This document shows, piece by piece, positions 8,768 to 20,316 of a stretch of DNA of 64,000 bases. How positions within the stretch are numbered: the stretch's first letter is position 1; every line of letters starts with the position of its first letter. Both the position numbers and the translations under genes were made by a program. Origin of the DNA: Geosiphon pyriformis (Eukaryota > Glomeromycota > Glomeromycetes > Archaeosporales > Geosiphonaceae); contig JAAOMT010000181.1 in assembly GCA_016748015.1 (NCBI GenBank), positions 64,601-128,600 on the forward strand. The letters are read 5' to 3'. A model generated the notes under the pieces. It was not told the DNA's origin. It saw only the letters and a program-made list of their open reading frames with translations, and did no database searches.

Positions 8768-11700
8768 CTATACAGCTATATGAACTGATACCAATTCACC
8801 TATACCTGAAAAGAACAAGCAAGATTTGCGAAAACCAAAATGAATACCTAAAACATTAGTGATGCCAAGTAACCTAACCACCCCTGCAGAGAATTTCGAA
8901 GCCAAACCATGAACTGAGATAACAGCCGAACTGTCTAGCGGGATCAGTCTATTCTTCTCCATATATACATGATGCTTAGCACAAACTGACCAGACATCCT
9001 CCCTGAAAGCAAGACCAAGAGAGCACACAAACTTGACAATCTCCAAAACAGCAGTCTTGGGGTTGTAAAAGACGGAAACAGCCTTGCAAAACCACCCATT
9101 GAAAACAAAGTTCTTAAAAAAAGCCATGGACACAGAGGAATCAGAAACACTGGATGATAACAGCTGCAATATACCCAAAGAAGAATGAGAAGAACCAGAA
9201 AGCACCTTCCAGAACCCTACATGAGAATCCAACAACTGACGTTGAACAGACTTGTCAACCTTACAAGAAAACACATGATCCAACACCTGCACGTCACCAC
9301 AATACAAGCACAACACACTAGGATAACATCTATTATAAAGGCACTTTTGAACAGCAACTGGCAGCCGATAGTGTAAAGACTTCATAAAATAAGTACACAC
9401 ACTGGACGAAGACCTGCTGATGAAACCTGCAGCCATGTGCAAATCAGGATGCCATACCAATGATAATTGGGGCCAATCAACCTCAGAAAACAAGCCACCC
9501 ACCAAAACCCCAGAACCAGAACCAACCTTCTATTGTGCATGGCAAATAGAACGATAAATATCACAAACAAAATGTCTCGAATTTCCAGAAACAATACTAC
9601 CACCAGCTGACAAGAAGTGCTCACTCAAGCAAGGAAGAAGATACCAATTGGAAAGAGAAGCAGCACCAGCGATCGCGTCAGCACACTCATTTCCCGAAAC
9701 ACCAGAATGACCTTTTATCTTGTGAAAGCTAACCCTTAACTTCTTACTGTAAATCACATTAACAATATGACAATGTTTGACCCAACACTAATTATGATAA
9801 TCGGGATACACCAGACCCAACTCCGACCTGCAAACATCCAAAGCTGATTGACTATCTGAAAACAAACAAACAAAGCTTGATGAGGGAACACACTCCAGAG
9901 CCAAGGCAACAGCCTGCAATTCCGCCAAAGTAGATGATATCAAACCCGACACACTAATGCCCAAACCCAAACCAATGTCTTCAAAAAAAACAGCAGCGCC
10001 AGTTCTACAGCCAACTGTGCCAAGATTACTAAGGGACCCATCCGTATATACTGACAAACTGCTAGCACTGGTTGCCAAGAGACAATCACAAACAGACACA
10101 AATTCACCTAACTCAAGAATGTTTGAAGGACCACCATCATCTAAAACCAAAGACTGAGTGTGAGAAGATCTCACACTATTGAGATACAAAACAGAATGCT
10201 TGAACCACTCAGGAACTGGGCCACGGAGGTCCAATCTCTTCCACCACTTGAAAGTGTACCAATCATAGACAGCACCATAACAGTCACGAAGTTGATCCAC
10301 AAAGACAATACTATACTGCCGAAGGGAAGAGAGAAACCTGAGAAACCTCAACTTGCCCAGAACCTCAGATATAGGCACTCCACCATAAGACCAAAAGGAA
10401 CTAGCTAAAGAGCCACCCAGAGATACATTGCAATTGAGAAGAACACGAATCATGCCTGCCAGAAAGTTATTAGATGCACTGACATGAATACGAACAGGAG
10501 AACTCAACAGATGAACAGGATGCCAACACAGAACTTGCAAGTCATGAGACCTGTGGGAAAACAAACGACCCAAGATACCACCAGAGTTCACAAAACTGAC
10601 AAGGGAAGCAATTTTGCTTTCAGATTGAACTTGAAAAAATGACTTTAAACCATAAAATAAAGGGTAATAAATCGCATTATTAGGGAAATTGAGTGGCAAA
10701 CCAGACTTGAGCTTCAAATCTTTACGAATCAGAGCATCCCACTTGTTGCACATGCTAACAGGAATAAAACTGAACTGAGTTTTATAGCTGACTATTGAAT
10801 ACAGAACTGCCGACGTCAAATACAAAAACTGCTTATCTGAGACCACCTTCCTCAACACCAGATTGGTAAAGAAGCGAACGTTTGAATGTGCCTTAACCAA
10901 GCTAGACTTCGAAAGACCCTCAGTCAACAGAAAAATGCCCAGATATTAGTGAAATTCCCCCTTTTTGGCAATAGAAATAAGTAAACCACTGATAGAAAGA
11001 GAGGGATTACTAACTCTGTTATTGATAAGAATGACTACTATTTTGTCATTATTAATAGAAATGTTATTGACATGAAAAAATTCATTAGCAACATTGAGAA
11101 TATATTGAGTAGCCATCTGACTGCTGCCAACCCAAATCATATCATCAACAAAAGCACCAGCAGCAAAAAAAGAAGAAAACCCAGCCTGGAATTCAGAATG
11201 ACCATTCTTGGAAACAAAGTAAGAATTCAACCTATACCCACATACATTCTCCTGTCTTTTGACTTCGCACAAAAGAGGGTCATAAAATATGTGCCAGAGA
11301 AGAGAAGAAAAGACCTCTTCCTGGTCCAAACCATCATGCACATGATAACCACTTGTCAATCCAAAATCAGTCATGACTTGGTTGGTACGATCCCTATGAA
11401 TACCGCCAAAAAACCGAATAAATTTGCTATACATCTTAATTCTGACCAAACTCTTCTCGAAATGCTCTCAGCCAACTGAGTCATACGTCTTTTACATGTT
11501 CTGTAGGACCAGCCAGAGCTCCCTGTTTTTTTCCAAAGCATCTTTGACTACCAAACCAATTGCAAAAATAGGAGATTGGGTTGTTGTACTCTTTAGAACC
11601 GAAAAATTGGTCCCCCGAAGCACATCAAAAGTACTGCATGCCAAAGAAATCCTGTCAGAGAGGATCTTGGAAAGAATCTTGCAAGCTGTTTCAATTAAGG

Positions 11701-13456
11701 CAATAGGATGTGTGTTCGTCAAAACACCTTCCCACTCATAAGATTTGGGAATCATTGAGACCCATGCTTCCTTCCAAGGGCCGGGCACTGACTCACTAGA
11801 CAAACAAGAGTTCAAAAGCACCAACAACATATCTAAAACCAACCTATCACAATGTTTCCAAAGCTCATTTGAAATACCTGACAAACCAGCCGCTTTACCA
11901 TCCGGAAGATCAGAAACCACTCCAAAGAACTCATCATACTCAATCGAACACATGACACCAGAAAAAGCTTCATCAAAAACATACTCCAGTGGCCAATATT
12001 AGAGGCACCAATCATCCGAGACATTATCAATCACCTGACGCTTCCTAGTCCAACCTTCTATGATCGCATCCACCTTGGATTTGACCTGCTCAGGTTCTAA
12101 AATCAAATTATCATCAACTACCAAGTGATCCAGCACAACCTTATAAAATAGGCGTTCCAACACATTCCTAATTGTATGACCTTTATCTACTTCAAAGCTT
12201 TTCATCCTTCTGTCTATTGCAGACCTGATGTTCACTTCTTTAGTATTCTGAGATTCAATGAGCTTGGACACTCGATAAGATTTTCTGGCACCAAAAAGAG
12301 CAGAATGAACACAATCAGATTCCACACCAGAGTCCACCAGATCCTGAACGACCGAAGCCTTAATACTGTCCAGAGAAGTCCAACACTTCATAAGAGAAGC
12401 AAAATCCACAGCACATCTCACATGAAATGCCTTAATAATTTTTGAAACCAGAAGCTCCAACTTGTGAAACCTTGAAGACTCTTTGGTAAAGACATCATTA
12501 AATTCCTTGAACCACTTTTTCTTGAACACTTCACTAGCCAAAAGAACCATTATCTTGCGAACAACATCCCACATTGTGTCCAAATCCGAAAACCCCACAG
12601 AAACAATGAACTTATCTGAGAACATTATTGCATTAGCCAATGTGGCACACTTAAAATTGGTCTATTTACCCTTATCAGCACCCTTGAAATCGAACTTCTA
12701 TCTGTTCCTGTTTGCTTGTTTGCAAAAAGAGTTCAAATGTGTATCCAGAAGTCTACTTAGACCCAAAGACACCAAAACAGCTTGATGATCTGTGTCAAAA
12801 TGCTCATTGATATTTAAAACCCTACAATTCACTATTGTATTGACCAGATTCGAGGAGACAAACACATAATTAATTGTTTTTTTAACACCCCTAGAATTTT
12901 CCCAAGTGGGCAATTTCACAGCCGGGCTACCAACTAAAGAATTGACCAGACCCAAATCAAAGCATTTTTTGAAACTCGCACTCTTATAAGAACCGTCTTT
13001 ATTAAAATCACCCCTGAGAATGACAAAAGAAGATTCGTTAACAGCCCTCGCAATAAGAGAGTTGATCTCATCAGCCTGAGAAAACCATACCACCAAAGAA
13101 GCACCAGCATAAAGTTCTAGAATTGACACTGAAAGCTTATTCTTGAAAAGTAATTTAACAGACAGAAGCCGGCCAGGCACTTCAGAAACCTTGTACACAT
13201 GTCTTGTCAAAGAAGAGTCCATGACAACTACCACACCAGTGCCCAGATATCCAGAATCCAAACCAGAGGTAAACACCCAAACACCATCAAATTTGTTGAT
13301 GATCCAGGGACAAACCTTATCCTTCAACTTTGTCTCAGTAAAAATAGAAACCAAATTGCCCATGTCCTTGTGCCAATGAATTATATCATCCTGCTTTGCA
13401 AGATTGTTCATTCCCTTGATATTGCACGTGGCAATTTTCCAAATATAACTGGTCAT
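8768..13456 (-). pseudogene. L1 ORF2: APE endonuclease - reverse transcriptase - RNase H polyprotein with eight in-frame stops
   Basis: From the ATG at 13456 to the stop at 8768 the frame never shifts: 1563 codons. It is broken only by stops at 12698, 12662, 11999, 11492, 11468, 10946, 9788 and 9530 (lowest base of each). Comparison with sister copies shows most replaced Trp (TGG) or Gln (CAA/CAG) codons. Residues 1-250 are the endonuclease: WKIATCN, FTETKL, GDFNKDG near 13015, and TDHQAV. RT spans about 11950-10950: PIALIETACKI, then the catalytic box as FVDDMIW at 11152 instead of FADD. RNase H spans about 10050-9690: VYTDGSL, AELQAVALALE, SDSQSALD and KGHSGVSGNECAD. A CCHC finger, CLYCGDVQVLDHVFSC, lies at about 9307-9260. 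Confidence 0.9.
13453..13456 (-). promoter_or_regulatory. ATGA stop-start overlap joining ORF1 to ORF2 in L1
   Basis: The TGA of ORF1 (13455-13453) overlaps the ATG of ORF2 (13456-13454). The same arrangement is present or recognisable at 20316-20313 (L2), 24780-24783 (L3) and near 39686 (L5). In L4 it is mutated to ATAA (34361-34358) and in L6 to ATGT (53688). Conservation suggests that ORF2 is translated by termination-reinitiation, as described for some other LINEs. Confidence 0.7.
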
Positions 13457-15354
13457 TGAGATGAAGAGAGGACCAGAGGACCCAAACCAGCACACATCTG
13501 CTCTAACTTCACCAAAATTAAGCTAATAGAGACATCGAGGGCAACCAACTTTGACTCTAAAATGCCAACTTTAGAAGTCAGCACCTTGGAACTACTCAGA
13601 CCCAATTGAGAATTGTCATTGCCAGAAAAAGGAGAAATAGGCTGAATCAAAGGAACATTTAATATCATATCAGAACCCAAGTCAGAGTTAGCAACCACAA
13701 GAGAATCAGAGATAGATAGGAGAGAAGTACTCACAAAAGGAATCACACTAGAAAAAAGAGCCAAAGGCACCAAACTGAGACTGTCAAGACAAAGAAAAAT
13801 GTCCAAAATTCGATCAGATAAGAGCTCCACAGAGCGTTTTAGACGTGTCAAACATGTACCCAAGAGGGAATCAACCATAGAAAGAGGGGAAGGGGTACCA
13901 CCAGAACTTGAAGCATCAAAGGGCAGAGAACTAGAACCAGAGCCATCATGAGAACCATGAGAGGCTGAAGCAACTGAGACCACTTGGGCCCAGAATTTGC
14001 CCCCAAAAGCAACAGGACGAGAGATCAGAACCTTCTTCTTAGCATATAATTTGGCCAATTGGAGACAAGTATTCAAGTTAGCAGGCTTTTTAAATGACTT
14101 GAGTGACTGGAAAGCTGACGCAATCTCAACATCACATTCCAAAACAGAATGACCAAACTTTCCACACTGTTCACAGCAAACTAAATCCAACCTAGCCCAT
14201 GAGAGTTTCACACCACCAAAGATTGGCTCCATGCAAAAAGCTGATTCCATGGCTTCATCAGATTCAAAACAGACCACAGCACAGCGAGTTCTATTACCAG
14301 TCTCCAACGAACGATTGATGACACAAGTTTTCCCACTAGCCTTTTCCAAAAGAGTCCTAAAATCATGAACTGTTGTTCTCACTGGCAATGTGAAGAGAAG
14401 CGCCCTAAATTGATTCCTAAAAGCCCATGTCTCACGATCTCCCACAGCCTTGGCCACACGCACAGAATCTTTTCCAATTAGGAATGACCATTTTGATGCC
14501 AACAGATCAGCCTGGCTAGATTCGGCAAACTCTACTACAGCCTTCTGCCACAGCCCAATTAACTGAACTTTGATAGACACAATCTGACCATACTCGGATA
14601 CTGCAGCAATGATCATTTTTTTTGGCGTGTCCATGGGAATTTCCTTTATCACCACAGCCTGATCTGAACGAACTCCTTGTCTCTTGAGATTGGTGTTTAT
14701 GATGATCCCATTTTCCCTGGCCAATGACGTGGTCTTTTCTATGCTTTCAGATGAAGTAAATGTTAATTGGATAATCCCTTCAAATTTTGAGGGGGTAGTG
14801 GCCTCCCCAAAACCATTGATTCCTGAAAATAATTTTCTTATAACCTGAGTTTTGGCCATTGCCGATTTCCCTTCTACAGCTAAAAGATTGATGTCCAAAG
14901 CAAAAGATTTTTTCACAGACACCTCAACCTGAGTTTTAACAATTTTAAGATTAATCCACTTTTTATCCAGAGGGATAGACATGCGAGGGGGAAGCAAAAT
15001 CTTATCATCATTCATAGTGAAGTCAGGAGAGCCAAGGGGAGATCCAAACTCTGCGCCAGTATCAACACATTTTGCCTTGGGAGTAGTTGCAGCTGAACCC
15101 AGAAGAGACCCTCCATGTACACCTGTCATGCCAACATTCTTATCATCACTAGACAGACTATCCACATTAGAGTACACACTATCATCAGGCCCAGATTTAC
15201 TTAAAGAGATATCTCTCTCATCACCAGAGTGTTTAATATTGCCAAGAACCACTCTTTTTTTCTGAGCAAAAGAACCACCAGCAGGACCATGAAAAGCACC
15301 TTTGGGTGCCTTCTTTTTTGACATATCACCGCCCAAAACAGTCTTCAAATCCAT
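13453..15354 (-). CDS. L1 ORF1: 633-residue nucleic-acid-binding protein, intact
   Basis: The frame from ATG 15354 to TGA 13455-13453 is uninterrupted. The N-terminus (MDLKTVLGGDMSKKKAPKG) is basic and subfamily-specific. Residues about 140-390 hold the core shared by all ORF1 copies here (SFALDINLLAVEGKSA, INGFGEATTPSKF, IKVQLIGLWQKAVVEF, WSFLIGKDSV), which resembles an RRM-like fold but was not modelled. A CCHC knuckle, CEQCGKFGHSVLEC, follows near residue 400, then a Ser/Leu-rich region. The likely role is RNP formation with the element RNA. It ends in SSQ followed by the ATGA overlap with ORF2. It survives intact although ORF2 is dead, so it might still supply ORF1 protein in trans. Confidence 0.85.
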   Translation of the reverse strand: MDLKTVLGGDMSKKKAPKGAFHGPAGGSFAQKKRVVLGNIKHSGDERDISLSKSGPDDSVYSNVDSLSSDDKNVGMTGVHGGSLLGSAATTPKAKCVDTGAEFGSPLGSPDFTMNDDKILLPPRMSIPLDKKWINLKIVKTQVEVSVKKSFALDINLLAVEGKSAMAKTQVIRKLFSGINGFGEATTPSKFEGIIQLTFTSSESIEKTTSLARENGIIINTNLKRQGVRSDQAVVIKEIPMDTPKKMIIAAVSEYGQIVSIKVQLIGLWQKAVVEFAESSQADLLASKWSFLIGKDSVRVAKAVGDRETWAFRNQFRALLFTLPVRTTVHDFRTLLEKASGKTCVINRSLETGNRTRCAVVCFESDEAMESAFCMEPIFGGVKLSWARLDLVCCEQCGKFGHSVLECDVEIASAFQSLKSFKKPANLNTCLQLAKLYAKKKVLISRPVAFGGKFWAQVVSVASASHGSHDGSGSSSLPFDASSSGGTPSPLSMVDSLLGTCLTRLKRSVELLSDRILDIFLCLDSLSLVPLALFSSVIPFVSTSLLSISDSLVVANSDLGSDMILNVPLIQPISPFSGNDNSQLGLSSSKVLTSKVGILESKLVALDVSISLILVKLEQMCAGLGPLVLSSSQ

Positions 15355-15474
15355 GACAAAAGGGTTATTGTTTAAGGAAATGTTGAAAGAAAACTAACAA
15401 GAAAAAATAAAACTTCTTTTTCAAAAAATGCACTTTTTTGAGGATTTTTGGAGGTAAGAGAGAAAAAAAAAGAT

Positions 15475-15513
15475 AAAAACCTATTTTAAAAAATTTTTTT
15501 TATGTATATAAAA
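15475..15513. repeat. Adjoining target-site duplications of L1 (15475-15487) and L2 (15498-15513)
   Basis: AAAAACCTATTTT is the 5'-side duplication of L1. Ten bases further, TTTTATGTATATAAAA is the 3'-side duplication of L2 and recurs at 22280-22295. The two LINEs are thus separated only by their duplications and ten bases of A/T. Confidence 0.75.
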
Positions 15514-15625
15514 TTATTATTATTATTATTAACAGTTTAATGAGTGCAGCCCAATTGCTATCTAGTATACAGAATCAAAACTATGAATCCCAGCTAAATA
15601 TGATTTACGCATTTACTACATGTAA

Positions 15626-18600
15626 CTAATCACTTGGATTAATCAAAGCAATACTATACACTTTAAGAACAGTAGCCAAATCATCCAAACCAAAAAAAAA
15701 CAAATAAGACTTACAGAAACCAAAACTGACTCCAAAGAAATCATCAGTACCAATCAACCTAACCATACTGTCCGATAAACCCTGTGCTGAGCCACAAGAT
15801 GTTACAAGCAATACACCTGAGTCACTGACCAAATTATTTTTCTCCATATCAGCTCTAAACCAGGATTTAAACCTTCACAACTCAGAATGATGTTGCATTT
15901 CTATGTTCCACACAAAATCAGCAAGAACTCAGACAGCCTCTTTGCGATCCTCAAATATTTACACAGCTTCCTTAAACCATCTTATAAGCACAAAGCCTTT
16001 GCAAAGAAGAGCATATAAGCCAATGTTATGTACACATGAGAGAAGAATTTCTAGGACCACTAAAGACATTGGAAGACGAAAGCCAGTCAAAGACCTCCAA
16101 ACTGCTACTTATTCGAACAAAATCTCACTACAAGGAACAGCTTTCTTACTACAAGTGAACACATAATCTGAGAATTCAACTTCACCACAATGCAAGCACA
16201 AAATGCCAGAATATTTTTTGTTATAAAGTCTCTTCCTGACTGTGATGGACAATCTGCCATACACAGTCTTCATAAAGTAGGAATGCAAATTAACTGAAGC
16301 TCTATTTGTCGATCCAGATAGCATGCCCAAATTCAGATGCCAAACAGCCATAGTTCTAACCCAATCAATGCTATGCACTGAAAAACCACACAGAATCCTA
16401 GAACTGGGGCCAATTTCCCAATGAGTGTGATTCACAAATCTAAAAACATCATGGACGAAGTGTTGAATATTACCAGATATTAGTGTGCCATTGGCCATCA
16501 TAAAATGTTCACACACATTAGTTGGCAGCAGCAAGGAAGAGTGGGCAGAAATGCCTGCTAACACATCTCTACAATTGTTACCCACCAAACCACAAAAATG
16601 TTCTTTTGACTAACCAAATTTGCAATGTGCCTTCTTTCCATTCAGTAGCAATTATAAAAATCAGAAACATCTATCTTCAATTCTAAAACACATGCATCCA
16701 AAGCAGCTTGACTGTCCAAACACACTTCTACTGAACAAAAAGAAAGAACACACTCCAGTGCTAAAGCAACAGCCTGTAATTCATTCATTGTTAAAGATAA
16801 AAGACCCACTATCTTAATCTCTATGCCCAACTTAATTTCAGGAAAAAATGTCACAGCACCTCCAGCCACATCAGTAGAACCAAGCCCTTTCAAAGATCCA
16901 TCTGTAAAAACAAATATAGAATTTGACCAGATCTCCAGCAGACTATTTTTGACATTAGAAAATTGACTAAAGATCAAAACGTCATTGACATCCACCATAG
17001 GATTATTACCAGAAGATGCTAATGAAGAAATCACATTATGTAAGAATCTCGAAACCAAGATGAACCAAGAAGACACAGATCTTTTGAGATCCAATTTCTT
17101 CCAATGCCAGAATGTTTGTCAGTCCAAGACTTTGTCATGTTTGTCTAAAAATCTGTTACAAAAAGCTACACCAAATCTCTTCAATGAAACAACTTGATCA
17201 TAATACAAAGAAGACCCCAAGACACCAAAAACAGAATATCTGCCAAGATTAAAAAAAGCACTAGGCAAATTGTTCACCAATGAAATATTATTGTTCAGAA
17301 AGATATGTACTATCTCAGCCAGGAAATTGTTGGATGGACTAACCCATAATCTCACTGGAAACTGCAAAGAATTTAGAAAGGCCCAGCCAAGAACTTGCAA
17401 ATCCAGAAACCAGTGTCCAAAAAGCTGACCAACAACCCTAAAAGCATTAGAAAATTGATAACAGAAGCAGACTTCGCCTCAGCTTGAATCTGCTCAAATG
17501 TTTTTAGATCATATAGCAAGGGGTGATACAGCATCTCATTTGGGAAATCCTGGAACAAACCAGTTTTTGACTTGAAATTTTTTTTGATCATAGCATCCCA
17601 ATGCCAACAAATAGAAGAAAACACCAAACTAAATTGAGTGTGGTAGCCAACAATAGACTAAAAAACAGCTGAAACCAAATACAAGAATTGTTTGTCAAAA
17701 ATAGCTTTATGTAATACCATATTGGAAAAAAACTTTATATCAGATTGAGCTTTAGCTAAGCTGGGCTTGGACAGACCATCAGTCGACAAGAATATACCCA
17801 GGTATTTATAAGATACACCACATTTGGCAATCGAAATAGGCAATCTACTAATTCTGAGAACAGTGTTCTGAACCCTCTAGTTAATGGAAATGGTCACCGT
17901 TTTGTCATTATTAATTGAAATATCATTAATTGCAAAGAATCCACTAGCAACATCCAATATAAATTGTGTGGCAGTTTGACTACTCCCTACTCAGATAGTG
18001 TCATTAATAAAAACACCAGCTGCAAAGAATGAAGTTATTCCACTCACATTGTTTATCCTGTCTAATTTGGCCACAAACTTGGTATCAATCCAGTAATCAC
18101 ATAAACTCTCCTGTTTCTTAACCTTACATAGTAAGAGGTCATAAAAAATCCGCCAAAGAAGAGAAGAGAACATTTCACTTTGGTTGAGACCATTCAGCAC
18201 TTGATAACCATCTGAAAGACCAAAATCTGTCATAACATGGTTTCACCTATCCTCATAAATCCCACCAAAGAACTTAATAAATCTGTTACACATTTTAATA
18301 TGTCACAAATTAGTCTCCAAGTAGTGCCAGCCAACTGAATCATATGTCTTGTACATATTCTGTAAAACCAACCAAACCTTTCTGCTTTTTTCCAGAGCAT
18401 CTTCCACCATTGAACCAACAGCAAAAATGGGAGACTGTATAGAGGTACCACAAAAAACTGAGAAGTTATCCCTATACAACACCCCAAACTTACTGCAAGC
18501 AAGAGAAATCCGATCTGAGAGGATCTTAAAAAAGATTTTGCAAACAGTTTTCAGTAGAGCAATAAGATGAGTGTTTGTCAAGACTTCATCCCAATCATAA

Positions 18601-20316
18601 GATTTAGATATCATGAAAACCCATGTCCTTTTCCACAAGATCGGAACCTTGCTTATCCTTAGACACAAATTTAGAAGATTCAATAAGCTCTTGAGAATGG
18701 CCTTATCACAATGCTTTTACAATTTATTAGGGATACCACTAAGACCAGCAGTCTTTTCATTCAGTAAGTGTTTGACCACCTAAAAAAGCTCATTAAAACT
18801 AATAACATCCATAACACCAGAGAAAGCATCATCATCCACATATTGTAAAAGAGCATACTGACAAGCCCAAGGAGTAAAAAGATGTGTAAGTGCTGACTGC
18901 TTTCTGGTCCATCCTTCTATTATCACATCAACTTTGGATTTGACTTCACTAGGATCCAAAACAAGTTCATCATCCACCACTAAATGGTCAAGGACCATCT
19001 TGTGAAATAACCTATTTAAAATACTTCTGATCATATGGCCTTTGTCTGTGCAAAAATTTTTCATTCTCCTATCAATAGCATGTCTAATCACAACAGCTTT
19101 AACAACTTTAGCCTTATGCATCTTGAAGCAGTGGTAACTCTTCTTAAGCCCAGACAAACAAACAAAAACATCTTCGCTGCTGGCACCATCATTCAACATG
19201 TTTCGAATTTCAAGAGTCTTACATTCATCAGCAATCAGCCAGGCATTGAGAAGGGAACCAGTTCTAGAAGCATTACCAGATTGAAGAAACTTTACCAATT
19301 TAGCAACCAAGAGTTCCAGCTTAAAAAATTTTGAAGATTGTTTGTTAGAAAAACATTTGATCTCATGAAACCAATGTCTAAAGAACATTTTATCAGCTGA
19401 ATTGATCAGCACTTTTACCAAACAAGACCACATAAAATCAAAATCCCCACCATCACTGGCAACCAAAACCTTATTAACTACAGAAGAAAACTCAACCAAA
19501 GAACATTCTTTAAAATAAGCCTATTTGGGACCATCCGCATTTGCAATCTTGAACTTCCATTAATCTTTATTAGCTTGCTTGTGCAAACCATTCAGATGAA
19601 CATCCAAGAGCCCACCCAAACCAACCAACACCATAACAGTCTTGTAGTTAGTGTCAAAATAATCAGAAACAGAAGCCACAATCTGATTAGCAACTGCTGA
19701 AGACAAACTATCACTAACAAAAATATAATCAATTGTTTTTTTTGGCACTCCTTGAATTGCTTTACATAGGAGCTCTGACCAATGAGTGTGTACCAAATGA
19801 GTTGGCCAAACTCAGATCCAAACAAAACTTAAAACTTGCACTTCTTTTAGAATTGTCCTCATTGAAATTACCACTCAAGACCACAAAAGTATTAGAGTTT
19901 AGAGCCCTTGTGATAAAAGAGTTGACTTCAATAGCCTGACCAAACCTAATACCAGAGGATACACCAGCATACAAACCCAGAACTGTAACCGAGAGTTTGC
20001 CTTTGAAAAGAAGACACACTGAAATAATCTGACCAGAAATTTCATTAATTTTAGAAACACAGTGAGCCAGAAAATTGTTCATGATAATGGCCACCCCAGC
20101 TCCAAGAAACCCTTTGTCCACACCAGATAAAAAAATTTTAACACCATTAAACTTGTTTATAATCTACAGTCTACAACCAGACTTCAATTTCATTTCAGTA
20201 ACAATTGAGACCATATTTCCAGATTCCACATGCCAATGCACAATGTCCTTCTGTTTTGCAGGATTATTCATGCCTCTGATGTTACACATTGCAATTTTCC
20301 AGACTAATTCACTCAT
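15626..20316 (-). pseudogene. L2 ORF2 (endonuclease-RT-RNase H), frameshifted and with many stops
   Basis: It starts at the ATGA overlap (ATG 20316-20314). Recognisable pieces in order: endonuclease (WKIAMCNIRGMNN, VVLSGNFNED near 19880, then a frameshift near 19780); the linker (DKGHMIRSILNRLFHKMVLDH); RT (TNTHLIALLKTVCKI; the catalytic box reads FINDTI near 18000, with the first Asp changed to Asn by one G-to-A change); RNase H (VFTDGSLKGLG, NELQAVALALE, LDSQAALD); and the C-terminal CLHCGEVEFSDYVFTC finger near 16200. It is inactive. It is valuable as a comparison that identifies which residues the stops in other copies replaced. Confidence 0.8.

Larger units (their letters stand above)
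8637..15474 (-). mobile_element. L1: near full-length RNase H-bearing APE-type LINE (subfamily I)
   Basis: A 6.8 kb element with a 13-base target-site duplication. In sense order it has a 5' UTR containing part of the family hairpin (15400-15474), an intact ORF1, an ORF2 overlapping ORF1 by ATGA, a 3' UTR of about 115 bases ending in the TTTGGATCTTACTCATTAAGC box, and a poly(A) tail (T run at 8632-8646). Domain order (CCHC ORF1; APE endonuclease, RT, RNase H, C-terminal CCHC) places it in the Tad/I-like superfamily of LINEs. This is family knowledge; the exact clade would need a tree. It is the best-preserved copy in the window, yet ORF2 has eight premature stops. Confidence 0.85.

Noticed and set aside
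8768-13456. Reading the in-frame stops as reassigned codons (alternative genetic code or stop readthrough)
   Set aside because: TAG, TGA and TAA all occur, often at Trp positions, and the host genes use normal stops and TGG. Mutation explains it more simply.
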